A stretch of 64,000 nucleotides of DNA, taken from assembly GCF_019399895.1 (NCBI RefSeq), contig NC_091866.1, positions 10,719,308 to 10,783,307 of the forward strand, written 5' to 3'. Source of the stretch: Cardiocondyla obscurior. Taxonomy: Eukaryota; Arthropoda; Insecta; Hymenoptera; Formicidae. Made by a program: the position numbers and the translations under genes. The notes beneath the pieces were generated by a model, which saw only the letters and a list, made by a program, of their open reading frames with translations, had not been told where the DNA came from and searched no databases. Shown here piece by piece: positions 38,158 to 53,030 of the stretch. Position 1 is the stretch's first letter, and every line of letters begins with the position of its first letter.

Positions 38158-41100
38158 ATATATAATTATCGGTATGTCGCCCCCTTTAATTATAATTTAA
38201 TTATAAAGTGAGATTTTTGTTCCGCAGTGTTTTTTAAGTAAAAATTGCACTTAAATTGTTAAAGAAAATGCTATTTTTGCGGCACGACGGATTTCGGAGA
38301 CAACTGTAGTGAATCGATTGCCTATTATCGACAAACACGTCACCCGACGTTTAGTAAATTGCTTCGTCAACCCACTCACACTCTTACGAATTTGCATATA
38401 ATATTTCAATCTCTGTTGGGTGAATCGACAATCTTTCGTTTCGCAAATCAGGATTATAAAAGAATTTGGTAACTAGAATATCGATGATCGGGCAATTTCT
38501 CTCGAAAATTTTCAGATACCGTATTTCTATTTTATTTTATTGTAAAAATTTTTTCTTTTTGATATTCATACTTAATATTACTTTTACGTAAACAAAATAT
38601 AAATTGCTGATACGTTGCATTAATGCCACGGTGTATCAGAAAATAAAATTTTTTTTTGTCAAAGGCTACTTTGGATTAAAGAGTAATTTTTACACAAATT
38701 TCTATTTCAAGGAAATTATCAAACACAAAGCGTTTGATCTAATACGTATACAATTTATTTATGTACGAAGCGGCAGCGCTTCGTAAGAAAGATATCTTTA
38801 TCCCCGTAATCCTATCAGCGTTAAAAGGTCAGTGGATATAATCGTAGCTTTTGCGAGCTTATATTACAGATGAAAAACGTTAATCCAAGATAATTTTTAC
38901 TTTATAAAAAAAAAGAAAAATTTTGGTTTATTGTGTCGCTAAATCAAAATCATTACATTGTAAGCTTTCAGATTTCCGAAAGTGCATTCATGTTTCTCTT
39001 ATTTTCTTGACATGTGTGCATATCTATCCGCATTACCTATATCGTAAATTACTGTTAACATTAAAAGTGCATTCTGACACGTTATACATTTCTGCAATAC
39101 GTATCGAATTTGTACGAATCGAGGTACAAATGCTTATTTTATGATTTCGCGCATCTGAACATTTACGAGATCTATCAAGCGATCAACATTCGCATACGCG
39201 TATGTGGAATAATTTTCAATAGTAAATTAAAGAAAATATTGAAATTGGATATTACTTGAAATTTTACTTTAACATTCAGTGATATCAAGTCGTGCTCATT
39301 TCGTGCAAATATAGAATACACGTGGCTCTCGACGTTGTCTCTGAGCGGAATTTATATGAACGCTATCACTCGGTCTCTTTTAATTGCCAGTCACACTTCC
39401 CGGCGTCCGGTCCGTCAGGGATAGAGAATCTTAAAATTTTGAATTATAATTGCTTGAAAATCGCGGCAGAACGGTTACGATAGGAATCGCCTTGCGGTAA
39501 GTTTGTCCACTTTGTCGCCGTTATTGTTACGCGATAATTAATTTTGTTTGGTTTAATATTTGTTTACCGAGATTATTAAATCATGTCGACGAATCTCAAT
39601 TGATTATTACAGCGGTATCAATAATGCAGCGGTTAATTAAGCGTAACATCGTTGTATCAAGATAATATATTATTTTAAATAAAATCGCGCGCAATTACGT
39701 ATACGCATCCTTACGAAATTATTAACACCATGCTGCGCTATTCATGCGTGCAATTAGCGATTTAGATGTCACGTACGATAATGATCGGTGAACGGAGCCG
39801 CGGACTGTTACCCTCGTGTTTACGGAAGGCGTGATTAATCCTACTTGTAGATCATCCCAGTGCAAGGCGCTTTAAACGGCAGTAGTCAACTCCGGTATCA
39901 ACAAACTCTCGTTGTTTGTTAATCAGACATGCACCTTCGGCCCGCTCTTACGATTATAGCTCGTGTTTGTTATGGAAAGTAGATTGAATCTATGCGCTGG
40001 GAATACTAAGTGGATTGTTAAACGTATACAAATTGTCGGAATAAACGGACCGGATATTACGATATCGAGGAATTCCGCGTGGAGTTACGCGGAAGCGTTT
40101 CCGATTATCCAGGAAGTAAATTGTCGTGAAATTCTTATTCCTCGTTGAAACTCGATTAAATATTGATTTAGGTTAATTTCTCCGCTTATTTTAACCCAAT
40201 TTCTTTTTCTTTTTTTTTTTTTTTTTCTTGATCGGAGAGGCAAATTAATTAAAGTTTGTAATTTTTATTGAATTGATTATTGAGCGTTTCATTTAAACTT
40301 TGAAAATTAAGACGGTCAAATTTGTTAGTCTTGCCTCGTCGCTTGCGAAGACGTTTAGCGCTTATAGAATTTGATTGCGTTAAAAATACCACTGTACTAT
40401 CGAAGCTGCACTGAACCACAAGCGTTTCCAATGATTGCCTGTTTTATTATCTTATACATTATCTTATCCAGCACCAACCGGAATTCTTATCAGCTACGTG
40501 CTAATACACATTTATTATGCACATGAAATTGCGTGCCAGACAATAAAATTGCCGCGTGTGATCTTTGTGTGCTTCTTATCGCGCCATCATATCGTCAATA
40601 GCATTGCTCGACACGTGACAATTTTGCATTCGCTGCTATCGTTCTCCGTCGAAGAAATTCCGATTGTTCGCATTTGCGTAAAAAAAAAGTAAAAAAAAAA
40701 ATTAGGTTATAACTTTCTATCGAGAAATTGCTATTTGCAATTAATTTATATCTTGATTACATGATGTTACTCTTCAGTGTTTTTGCCGTTTAATTTTCTG
40801 CCGAATTAAAATTATGCAAAAAATACGCGGTCGTTAGCAAATATGATCGATAGTGCAGGGCAACTCCGATTAGGAAAACTTATTACGTCGTTTGATATAT
40901 TTTTTTTTTTTTTTTTTTCGTCCTTTTCGGATTTGTGCGCGACACGACGGGATGGGAGCAAGAGAGATCTTCAGAGGATTTATGCTAGTAAAAGGACGAA
41001 AGCGATATGTAAATTTTCCAACACGGGGCGAACTAATAAAGTTATTACTTAGCCATTAGTCACGTCAAACTGATGTCGATTTAAAATCCCTTGGTGATTG

Positions 41101-43557
41101 AAACGTGATATAAACGACTCATTTTTTATTGATCACGCAATATTTTCAATTAATACTTGTAATATTTGTAATATTTCCGATTATGTTTTTGAACGTGCAG
41201 TATCTCAACATTCGTTTCAATTTATTGGAAAGTTGATTGACAAAATTCGCAATTGTTAGAAGATGGGATACAATTATTAATAGGATTTATTTGATAACAA
41301 ATCGAAACTGTTTGATTATTTTTTAACATTATTGTACTAACCGGTACATTAATTAATAAAAAAAAATAAAAAAAAAATTGCGTAAGAGAAAATTACGTAA
41401 AACCCAGGTGTTCTTTTAATAGATGTTAGATGTTACAAGGGAAGTCTGCAATTATTAATTAATTAACTATCGTCGCAAGAATCGACAAATATTACAGAAA
41501 AAGGCGCGATAATTACTAATCAACTATTATCGCTGTACATGCAATTAGCTGTGTGTTGCTGCGTCTCTTATTATCAATAATTTCGAATGAACTATAATTT
41601 AGTAGGAAGCCCTTGCGCAAAACGTGGGCTTTCGCCAATTGATTGCTCTTCTATTTGCATCGATACATCGGTGGTTATCCGATCCGTGAATTACACGTGA
41701 CACTTGTAATCGAATATCGTGTGATGATTCTAGCAGCTAATTGCGCTTCTATGATGGCTTCAGTTTCAAACACGTAAATTGCAATTGTTTCTAATCGTTC
41801 CAAATCCACACGCAGGTACAGATAACGTTGAACGACTTTAAAGAATTATCGGGAACGAGTTCGAACGCGCCATTAAATACATATTTCGCTGGAAAGCTTA
41901 AAATTTTCCTTTCGTTAAATCGCCCGCTCGTTTGTAACTGTCACAGTATCTAAAACTCGTTCGAGAGATACACAAGAAGCAATTTACGTGTTTCTGCACT
42001 CCCGTCTCTTGCCGCTACATCCGTTTTTATCGTGGCTTTGCACTTTATCTCGACCATTTTCTTTTTCAGTTTTGAATATTTGAAATATATTTCGTATTTA
42101 ATAATTGTATGTGTATATAAATCTCGTTTTTTTTTTTTTTTTAGTATAAATGCGAATAATTCAGAGATTTATCTTGGTTGAACATTTTATAATAATTATA
42201 TTTGAACATTTACATTCTGCTTTCTCTATTCTTTTTTTTTTTTATTTTTTATTTTTTCTGCCGAGACTTCGGTAGCACAACGTAAAATAATACGAAATAA
42301 ATCGTATATACACTAATTTCGCGTTGGCGGAAAGAGATAGAAATGACGAAAGGACGAAAGGAAGGAGTACGTAATGTCAACGGGAAATAAATCGTGTTTA
42401 CGAGGCACGTGCGAACCGTTCCTCGAAGTAACTCGTGTTTTACAGACAAAGCGTCATCGTTTTATTGTTTGCATTCAAATAATCCGTGCTTCTATACGAC
42501 TTTAATGAAAGATCTGTTTGAGGATTAAAATAATACGACATAATGTTCGAAGCTAGTCCACTTATAATATTAAATATCAAAGTCGCGCTATACGTAAAAT
42601 AAAATTAAAAACGAAAAAGAAAAAAAAACCATTAAAAAGAAAAAAAAAGAAATTAAAACATCGGGCACTCGGCGAGAGCTGTGTGTATTTAAGTTTTCGC
42701 AAATATTAAAGTTATATTTAAGTTATGAACGCAAACGTCTGACGCACGGTAAATCTCATCAAAATTTAATCTGCCAACTTACACGACTGAGCAGAATGTG
42801 GATCAGGCCTTTCGCGTAATCAAATACTGACTACGTTCCGCATTACAATGGGGAATTAATTAACCAGGCCGACTAAAGACAGTTATGTTAATGACAACGA
42901 AGTGCGTCGGGTGCACATGTGTTTGGCCGACTCGGAGTATACGATGCCGCCTTTCATCATTTTCGCGAATAAATACGATTCATATAGTCGCGATGTCGTA
43001 CGTACGTGTTCCAATTATATCGATTACTTCATCTAACGAGGCGACTGACACGCTTGAGACGAATAATTCTGAAATTACGCGGGCCAAACTTTCGTTATTT
43101 CGACGCTGAATAACGTTATTTAAATGTCACGTGTAATTCCTGTAATTACGACGAAAACTGATACACTTTGACGTACTTTTTAATACATTTTGCAGGACAA
43201 GCTCGGCGCGCCTGAGCGAGGTTGCACGTATATAAAAGGATTTCGAAATAAACAGAATAAATTTCTTTTCTATCACATTAGATAAAAACGAATGAGGTAT
43301 CGCGAAACGAAGTGCACGTTACGTGAGAATCTGTCGTTTGAAATACATTTCTCGATGCTTTTATTACAGTTATTTCCACTCCTAATTAAAGTAGACCTTA
43401 ATAACGAGAAGTTTGCTTTAGTATTAACGCCTTGCTGATGCCATTAATGAATTCTTTTGACCTCTTTGTATTCTTCAGCCCGAAAGTATCGTATTCACCA
43501 AGAGCAATTTTTATACGACAATGCAGAATACATATGATTTATATGTAAAATTTAGTC

Positions 43558-43584
43558 AAAAAAAAAAAAAAAAAAAAAAAAAAA
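43558..43584. repeat. Poly-A tract (27 A)
   Basis: Uninterrupted A-run on the plus strand. It could be the tail of an old retrotransposed insertion, but no recognisable element body or target duplication is seen next to it. Confidence 0.9.
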
Positions 43585-46500
43585 TAGTGATTATTTAATA
43601 CAAAAATTAAGTTTATTATATTATTCGTTTACGATTATAAAAAGCAATTGATTTGACAAAATTATTGATATGTTGACGTGGAAACTGAGCCATATATCAA
43701 AGCATTATCTGTAAAAGCGTGTACCGTGATTGGCAATACGGCGAGCGATTTATTTTCAAGAAGAAAACTTGAGAATACTCGTCCACGTTCGCGTCTTTTA
43801 AACGTATTTAACGCTTGCAGCTCTGCTTGGCGAATATCGTGCAAAGATTTACCGGGTGATTAACGTAGATTGATGGCGATAATCGTGATTACCATGTGAT
43901 TTATTTCGTGACCGAAGCCCATAGTGGCCATCGACTACTCGGCCGAGGTAAATGGATGGTTTATACAGGGGCGACAGTGTCGTCGGATTTTCTATTAGAA
44001 GCGCCGACGAGGTCAACGGTACTCAACTTCCGGCGTGACATACGAGCCGCTCCAATTACCTACGTCCACCTGCCTTTATTTCACGTTTAAAGCGCGGATA
44101 GATGTTAAGCGGGAGTTACACGATATCGCCGGCTGTAATTCGTACATTTACTTCTGTCGAAATTGTTCCCAACGCCGTTCGCTCTTCGACGCCTAGATAC
44201 TACTATCCGTTGACACGTCGCGCTCAATGTACAAACGCGCCTTTTCTTTTTTTTTTTTTTTTTTTAATGTGGAAAGAATACTTTAACAGCAGTTACGCCC
44301 GTTCTTCTTGAAACCTTTTAACTCGTCGTAATAATTTATGCCGTTACACTACGTCTTCTGCGTTGCATGCGTTTCTCATAACAGTGAATAATTCTGAAAC
44401 AAACGTTGCAGCGTATTTTCTTTACACGCGGATCTGGTACGGCCTGACGGCATGAATTTCAAATTGCAACCCAGAAACGGCATCATTTGGAAGTCTGGCT
44501 TTAACGTCGTCTCTACCCGGGGTTTGTGTTTTTTTTTTCCTTTTTTTTTTCTTCCCCTTCACATCCGTCTCTACACCTCGCCGCTCTGATTTTAATTTTG
44601 TTCGAGGCATATATTATTGGCTGCCAGCCAGAATTCGCAGTACCGTAAGAATCGATGCAGTCCTCAAAGAACTTACTCGTATTCTCTTGAGTGGCTGATT
44701 CGCTTTAAGGATGCTTATTTATAACCGAGAAAAAAAAAAAAAAAAAGAAAAGAAAACATCAAGACAGCTGTTTTTGAATGCACAAGATGTTTTCCACACG
44801 CGACACACGCCGTCGCAAATGATTACTCGAGACGCCGTGGAAAGAGCTCTCTTTTCGAGTGACATTAACGCGAAAATTACAAATGCCCGGTTCCTCGGTA
44901 TGCTTGAAGATTTATTCACCCACCCGAGTTAAGTGCGTGTAAAGTTTATCGAGCGTGCACATATATTTACCAAGACTCTTTCGCATCCGCTTCTACGGAC
45001 GTTAACGAAGATTATAACTATCATTTCTCATGATTTATTATGGTGCTCGAGCGTGTGATTTAAGGCGAATATCTTACTTTTTCTCGCGGCATCTAAGGCA
45101 CGTTTAATATGCGTTCGGAGGATCCCCGCGATTAATCATTGCCCGAGAGCGTGTACTTGAGATTTCGCCGGAAATATTCATGAATACACTGAGAATTGGG
45201 TAAAGCATTGCCGAAGTAACTGAGAAAAATATATCCGCACGGAAACGATGTGTCTTGTCTCAAAGCTTAAAAGCGCGCGAGTTTTCCAAGCCATAAACTA
45301 ATTTCTGTTGATAGATTTATGAATTGTTATATTTCAGAGACGCGACGAGTTTCTCGCATTTTGAAATAAAATAATCTTTTTATTTAGAGGAGGGTATTTA
45401 GTGGCGTCGAAAATTTACGACAGGGTTGAAGTGCTTGACAACGCACGTTAATACCGAATGATGCATCGAAAGTCAGGCTTGTCGCTGCTACTTGTTCTTT
45501 TAATTTTTAATTAAAGTTATATCGAATATATCGCCGCGATTATAAGAGACTAGGGGCTAGAGGGCTAGAGGCCAAGATTTAATTATTTTAATTACTTTGT
45601 AAATTTTAATTATGTCATTTTTGTTTGCATATAACGTACATACGCAAGCATACACATTTCCCCAAAACATGCATAGTACAAAAATATGTTACTCACCGAC
45701 CCACGCAGCAGCAGAGTTATGCAGCTCCGACGGTACTGTAACAAAAAATATAAAATTTACATTGTAAAAAAAGTCAAAATTATGTTCACTATTTTAAAGA
45801 AAAATCATTCTTACGCGTTTTTAATTAGTTTTCATTTAAATAATGAATATATCATATTAACAAATAAATCTACGTTATCTACGTTATCTATTACCCAAAC
45901 AAGATTCCAAAGAAAATAATCTTTTCTAAAGTTTCTTGTACACACATACCTCACCCCGTCGCAGGTTAACACGTTATAAAAGAATTTTTATCCCGAATAT
46001 TATAATGAATTATGTCGAACATTAACTTCAATGTATGGCGAGTTTTTAACTCGACGCGTTGGGTCTCTCGTTGATTAAATTGCTCATTTATTGCATTTTA
46101 CAATCAACTTAACGATAAGAACCTAATTAATATTCGAGTGTGTATATAAAATTTATATGTAAAGGAACGAGAAGCGTTCAAAGTATCATATAAGACGTGC
46201 ACGTACATCTGTAGTTTATTGTTCAGAGTTTTTATTAAATGTTAAGCAGTTCTCTTTAACGTGGAAAATGCAAAACTAAACGACGCGCGCGGGGCGCGCG
46301 TTCTGTAATGTCTAATTTAGTAAAAAGAAATTTTCGAAGCTTGTTACTTCAACGTTGTAGACTTCACGTACTATGCTTCGACACGAGAACTTTCCTTTGT
46401 AGCTGATTCCCCTTGCGTTCCACGTACAAGTGCTTTACTGTGCTGGCGTTCTCTTCCCGACGAGGAAGTTTTTTTTTTTTTTTCGGTAAAATTCGCCGTA

Positions 46501-47459
46501 ATGAAGCAAGTCGAGACGTGTTCATTATCCTCGATAGCATCAGTAAATGTAAGACGCGTAAATAAAATTCAGATAATTGTATTTGTTTTAGCTCTTGACA
46601 GATATTTATCAGATATCATTTTCGAATGTCTAAAATTAATTCTTCTCTAAGTCGCTTAAGCATTGACAAAATTTATGTGCTGTTACTTCATTGTAAGTTA
46701 ATTAAATTAGATTCCGCAAAGTTCTTCTAATGCTTGTGTTTTATTGCGCCAAACTTTGTTGTTTTGTTCGTAACAGCACTGACGTACCGCATAAAGTCCC
46801 AAGCTGTCTTATTATCTCTCTGTAATTAAGTTAGAATCTATTTTACGTTCAGCGAAAAGTAGCTTGCAAGAGAGAGCTTGGGGAATTTAGAGGTTGAACG
46901 CAGTTCTTTTGCTACACACCACCTTTGCATATCCACGTATATCATCTTGAGCGTTTTATTTATCGTAATGATGCCATTAACTTAATGATATTCGTAGATT
47001 TTATTAAATACTTCTATTCGCACCGGTTCTTAATACCGTCGGTGTTAATTATGAAAAATCAACGAAGTAAGACATCTCGCTTTCGTGATATTATATATTT
47101 TTATCTCTGATTTATTTCCGTGTACATCGCACAAATCACATAACGTTATTTTATCATCAGGAGGTGATTTAAACCGATATTCCGTTTGCACTAATTCTTT
47201 AATAGGATTTACGGGCATTTTGATATTAATATCGCGAAATAAGTATTTTGCGGCGCGTGTTTTTCAATACAAAATATGAGACGTGTAAACGGGATTTATA
47301 TGAAAAGGAGAAATAAAAGTAAAATATGTATATGCGCCATATTGAAAGGGAAAGATGATAGCGGGGATCGTCTATCAATAGCGGCATGCTGCAATTCTCG
47401 AGGAGATTTCAAGTGAGCCTGTCAGACGCTGCGGGTAGCAACATTCATCGGTTTAAATC

Positions 47460-48170
47460 GGAAGGTATTTGTCCGCACTCGGGGAGTTCGCGCGCTCGAA
47501 GAGTCCGCCGCTCGGTCGCGATCTATTTCTGGTAACAACGCGGGGCTCACCTATTTTATTTCGAACGAAGCCCTCCCCCTCTCCCCTTTCCCTCCTTGAA
47601 AATGTCATGAATCATCCCGTGCTGTCATTACCGGCGAAGCCTACGTACCGCAGGCGCACGGTATTCTATATCGCGACGCGGCGCGCGGAGGAGAGCCCGA
47701 TTGAAATTTCATTCTCGCGCCGCGCACGTGATAAACAAGTCCATTTCAGTTTTCTCCGAATGCGCGAAGTATCGTGTCGAGCTTCGCCATTTCCATAATT
47801 GACGCCGTGTCCTCGAGCGATTGTTAGCTCCCGGTGTTGCACGCCCGCGCGGCTCGCACGCGCGATGTAATAATGCGGTGTGGAGAGGGCTTATTAAATA
47901 ATTTATAATTAACACATACGCGAGAGGGCACGATCGTGTACATTTCCGCTCGTTGCCGCTCGACATCGAAAACCGAATGTAAATATCGGCTGGGAGTTTG
48001 GAAACCCGGTGGTGGACCGCGCGTTGTTTTATTTGGGCGAAGCTCGCCGATGGAGGCCCCTCCCTTCCCCTCCCCCTCCCGTGTACATTTATCGCGAGTT
48101 CACCATGGGTGTATTAGGGAATTAAAAGTTACAACTCCACTTGTGCGGAAGTTAAAGTTGTGAGGCCGGC
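47460..48170. other. GC/CpG-rich intronic block
   Basis: This contrasts sharply with the AT-rich sequence on its left and carries several overlapping chance-type frames on both strands (about 85-109 codons). No frame shows a conserved motif, a good start together with a donor, or a consistent phase. It may be regulatory. I see no gene. Confidence 0.35.
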
Positions 48171-49249
48171 TAATTTCCCTCTCATCGTCGGTTGAAACTG
48201 CGGGACGGAGTTACGACTGAATGGTCGCAGTTTAACTCTAAAATGGCAATCGCGTATTGAATGATTACGAAAGAGATAAACTACGCCATGTTTGTAATTA
48301 CTTGTAGAGATTTGCGTTATTGAAAGTTAATTCTATATTAGCGGCATTGCTTATTTCATTACGGGAAAATTGATAAAAACATTATTAAATTCTGCGGCGC
48401 CAGCGAACGCGGGGCGAGAATCGGTGATACGATACGCGGGGGATAAATGCGCGCGTGCGATAAAATGAGATGTAGAACGACGGTATTTAACAGCGCGAGC
48501 TTTTGTTTTCGGTTCATTTCGTTCGTATCGGCCGCCTTTAATTATGCACGATTTTCTGGTGCGATTTTGCGTATATAATTTTAGATTGAAATTATCAGGT
48601 AGGTGCGCGCGGGTTTATCGCACATGCGTGGCGCAGCGTGCGTTTAATTAATAATTCTTGGACGGTGCGGATTGCAGAAGCAAGCTTTGCTAGGCTTTTA
48701 TGCGATTCCATCCGATTTTTCATGTTGACTTGTTTGCCTGTATTTTTTTTTTCCCTTTCTTTTTCTCGTCAATCTTTCGATGCACGGTGACACGCAAACG
48801 CTTCGGCATCGAACGTGACACGCCGCGGTTTTCTGCGTTTGTCATGCATTTATAGCATACATTTCGACACATCGCAGAATTGTGCGAAAAATTGAAATTA
48901 TATGTAAATAAACATGCGCGGTGCGAAAATTGTATTCGTTGCGTACCGTTGGCTCTGTCAGGAGATATTATAACCAGATGCAAACGTATTTCTCTCATCG
49001 ACGCATTCGCTAAAATAATCGAGTTTGTATCGCTGACGAAACCCTCCCAAAAAATACATTTTCGGCCGTAAATTGTTTTCCCACCGATAGAATATTAATA
49101 TAAAAAGCTATCAAAGGAAAGAGCGCTTGTTACTTCGTCACGATAAAGCGAACGTGTTCGCGTAATGATCGCGTACGTAAAATTAAAGATACCGAATGCT
49201 ACAAATCCGTTAGAAATCAATAAGAAACGGCCATTTGCACGGTGAAAAT

Positions 49250-49680
49250 GTCGTAACTCTTTATCGACAGGTGAAATTTATGGAGGGACCCTATGGTCGC
49301 GTCAATTCCATTTAAATAGAGATATACTCGAGATCGAGCACCTCACGGTCTACCGCTTGACCGAAATGGCCAAATCGCGTGGTACCGTGATGGATCAAGC
49401 GAAAGGACGAATCTAGTCCATTTGACCCGAAGCCCAACATTTCCCCTAATCTGGCCGCGCCAGCTGGTGCATCGCCGGAATCGATGAGACCGTTATATAG
49501 CGCCCTGGTAAACGGATCTAACCGGAAGTGGCGTGTTTCTCCGAGACCGTATTGGTAAATGTTCAGCCTTGCCCTCTGTGTCGCGTGGGTGGCGTAACCC
49601 CGCGAGCGATTTCACGCCGGTGATCATCAACAAATCGTGACTTACCCGTCGCAGAACCGCCTGGGTCGGCCATTCATTTA
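49250..49680. other. Low-repeat, balanced-composition block of unknown role
   Basis: Unlike the surrounding intron, this stretch lacks homopolymers and low-complexity sequence and has nearly even base use, yet all frames are broken by stops. It may be a conserved regulatory element or the remnant of an old insertion. On the minus strand a short ATG frame reaches GTAAGT near 49.64 kb, but it is only about ten codons on the opposite strand from the gene and I give it no weight. Confidence 0.35.
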
Positions 49681-51982
49681 AGCCCCGAGCGCAAGGTTAT
49701 CGCGACCCCAGAAATTTCCACGACCTATTAGTACATCGAATTCGATTCGACCTACTTTCAAGATGAGACAATCGCAGCTGATTATGGTACGTGCCGCGAT
49801 TATAGAAAGAGGCTGAGGAGGTATATGACGACTTAGATTCAGTTTACGATCCGTCGCGGTATTCCCGGCGCGTCTTCGTTTAAAGTTTATTTTAGAAAAG
49901 AATAATTCTCCTCTTATTGATTGCGTAGAGATGTGGGTAATTTGCGGATGGCTTAATTGAAAAATATTAACGAACATTTGTTTTTTTTTCGTACGCAAGG
50001 GGAATATGTTTAGATAGACGATGATCTAACGAGCTCGACAATTTTCAAGTTCCGTTGCAATAACAATAATCATATCCCGAGATTGTACTGTGCAGATTTT
50101 CCTCTTCGACGATTTCACGGAAGCTGGCTATGCATCGTGAAAACGCGATCGATAAGTAAAATGCTAGTAAAGCCTCGCGTGCAATCGGCCAGGTAATCTG
50201 AAGCATAGATATGCTCAAGTGATCCCTGTGCGAGCGTCCTTGATAGTTTAAAATAAGAGATTATTTTGAAAAAAATAAATAACGCCTTCGCGATACGGAA
50301 ATTTGATTACGAAAACTGTTTTTCCCACGAAGCCGCGGCGTCGCGTTAATCTTCTTCGAAAGGTTAAATACGCGTATTGCGTGTCAAAATCACAAATGAG
50401 AAAAGTATTAGTATTTTAAAATAAAAAAATTTAAACTTAAAGGCCAAAGTTTCGAAAGTTTCAAGACTCGTAACATTAAAATTCGACGATGTAACGTACT
50501 CGAAATTTTAAAAGGAAATCAACCTTTATCATTTAATAAAGAAATTTAATATAAAAATTAATTGAAATATGTATCTCTCAACTTGTATCTATATCTGTAA
50601 TCAAATATAAATTAAGAAGGATAACAATTTTACTTTTCAAAAGAACCAAAAGTTTCAAAACACGCTGAGAGTTTGATATTGAAGTTTCAATCACGCACTA
50701 TCAAATATTAAATGTTGAACGGTAACGCGGCGTGCTTTTAAATTAACGAAGGTCGTTTTTGCCTATCCCACTTTGATATAGCCGACTAGAAGTTTCGCAA
50801 ATATTTGGCAAAATTTCTTGGCATCTACAAACAGGCCGATCTGCTAAAAGTGGCTGAGTAACAGAGTTCTTTCCGCGTGTCTAGAATACGCAATTATTAA
50901 CGCGTATATCACTGTAAACGAATTAACTATGGCGATTTATTGTCACATCGTTACGGATTAAAAATCGATGAAATAACGATGTGGAAAATGTGCTTATTTT
51001 AAATTATGACATTATTGCGGATCGACTTTTAGTCTCCGCCAGAATGCTCATTTAAAATCTAATGGCCATCTGATTGACTTCCGGCGCGATGTAATCGGTA
51101 CAGAAGTTGTTTCGAAGGTTTCAAATTGCTTGTCGAGCTATTATTACTACGGCACGATGCAATAGAGATCGCTACAACTCGTACGAACACATTTGACATT
51201 CGTTGGGCTTATTGTTGAGTCGGCATCGTCGGACCAACGTGTGATTTCGCTCGTATTACTCATTAGTCGGCGTAAACTATATAATTTTAGGGCGACAAAG
51301 TACAGAATAAATTCATTAATGTTAGACTGCGGTGCGTAATCGTCGTCTCGATTACAGCGTTATGCTCGCGGCTGGTTAAAATTATTTATGCACGCTACCA
51401 CATGTATTAATTAAGGCAATTTAGTTACCGCGACAATTACACGACCCTTAATACCGCGAATTACTTTGTTCGTACGAGTAATGCTCGGAGCGCGGGCGTT
51501 ATTTGCCTGCGATTATCTACCTGCGGAAGATTTCGGTTCCTAAATCACAGCCGGAGATTCGTTAGGATTGAAACAAACGATATTTTATGTAACAAACACG
51601 GGCGAAAGGCAGAATGTTCTGTATGCATTTTTTTTTTTTTTTTATCACGATGCTGAGTTCTAGATACATAAATAAATTATCGTTTAAAGCATCGACCATT
51701 TCTCGTTTACACGGAACAAATGCTAAAGCCAGATGTAGCATTGAACTTAAAGAGAGATGCAATCGAATGACTTTACTGCAATGCGCCTATTGTACTCATT
51801 GTCTTCATCGGTAGCTATTGTTGCGAGTATTGTATTGAATTCTTGTTTGCGCGTCAATTGCATGTTACTTGAGAGCGTCGCTTCCGAAGCCGGAAAATTA
51901 TGCCTTCGCAGGCAGTTGCTTTAACTCGGGAATTTCACAGTGGACATAGCGACTCTTGCGGAAGCTCTAAATGTTCCGGTCA

Positions 51983-52046
51983 GGTGAAAGGAAGAAAGAA
52001 ACAGAGACGGCGAAAGGGAGGGAGATTGAGAGAGAAAGGAAAGATG
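51983..52046 (+). repeat. Purine-rich tract (G/A)
   Basis: About 60 bases of nearly pure GA sequence with a few interruptions (CAG, GGCG, TTG). It is capable of triplex formation or GAGA-factor binding and lies about 1.7 kb before exon C. Confidence 0.6.
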
Positions 52047-52843
52047 TCAATAGCAAGCAATTAAATTACGATTGAGTCACAATCATTCCGATAATTGGAT
52101 TTATGAGAAGATCGATGATTATCCGCCTGATCGAGTCGAGAAGAAAGTCTATATGTACATGAAAATATTTATTGTTTCAATGGAAACGCATATTAAATTT
52201 ACTGAATATTTTTTTTCTTTTTCTTTTTTTTTTTTCTTTCTTGTTATTTCTTTTTATACAAGTAACTTGTACAAGTATTTTAAAGTCGGGAGAGTAATTG
52301 ATTAAAAGTCATGAACTTATGTTCATTACCGCTATACTTAATTCGTGAAAAAATATTAATTATTATCCGATAAATTATTCTTTTTGTTTTTAAATTTGCA
52401 AACAACTTGTTTCGAAGTATTTTGAAACACAATAGACTGATTGCTTCACGAAACATCGGTTGCAATTGGTATAGTTTCAAACCAATTAAGTCGTGTGTAA
52501 TTGGAAAAAAAAACTTGTGCAATTGGTATTGCATAAAGATATCAGCGACGAATTTACATGCTGTAAATATTTTTTTTTAACGCAACTGTCGATAGTTCAA
52601 TTTTCCCTTTGATAGGTTTAATCTTAACGATCTGGTTTAGCATTTTCTCTTTGTTCTCACAGGCGCAGTATTTAACATTTAAATGTGTTCGTTAACTTGT
52701 TATTATTTAAAGTATTATGTATTATAGCGATGCTACAACGAAGCTTAATTAAAAAGAAACAAAATTATACCATAAATTTAATAATAAAATTGTCGCAAAA
52801 ATTAATAAAGAATTCCACGCGATGTTAAGAATTATCGTTTAAA

Positions 52844-52906
52844 ATACACGATGTTATTAGAAGTTATTCAATTATACTCGGGGAGGTGCGATTCGACTAT
52901 AAATAC
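52844..52906 (+). repeat. Dispersed repeat copy 2 (63 bp)
   Basis: Direct-orientation partner of 38095-38157 at about 79 percent ungapped identity. It lies some 125 bases left of the long inverted repeat at 53031-53269, so both could belong to one larger degraded element, although the other copy has no such inverted repeat beside it. Confidence 0.65.
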
Positions 52907-53030
52907 GAACAGGGTGTTTTGCATAAAGTATAACTACGAATAACTGTAGGAATTAAAAAAAACATTTGTAGTTGCCCATATCCATCTAGCATGTGTATAA
53001 AGTTTTATCACAATCTGCATTTTCCACTTT

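Noticed and set aside
38604..38786. Frame ending in phase 2 at GTAAGA
   Set aside because: It is an AT-rich, Phe/Lys/Ile-dominated chance peptide with a weak donor.
41780..41820. CACACGCAG joined to GTACAG, another possible recursive splice site
   Set aside because: The pyrimidine tract is poor and the donor is weak compared with the site at 9902.
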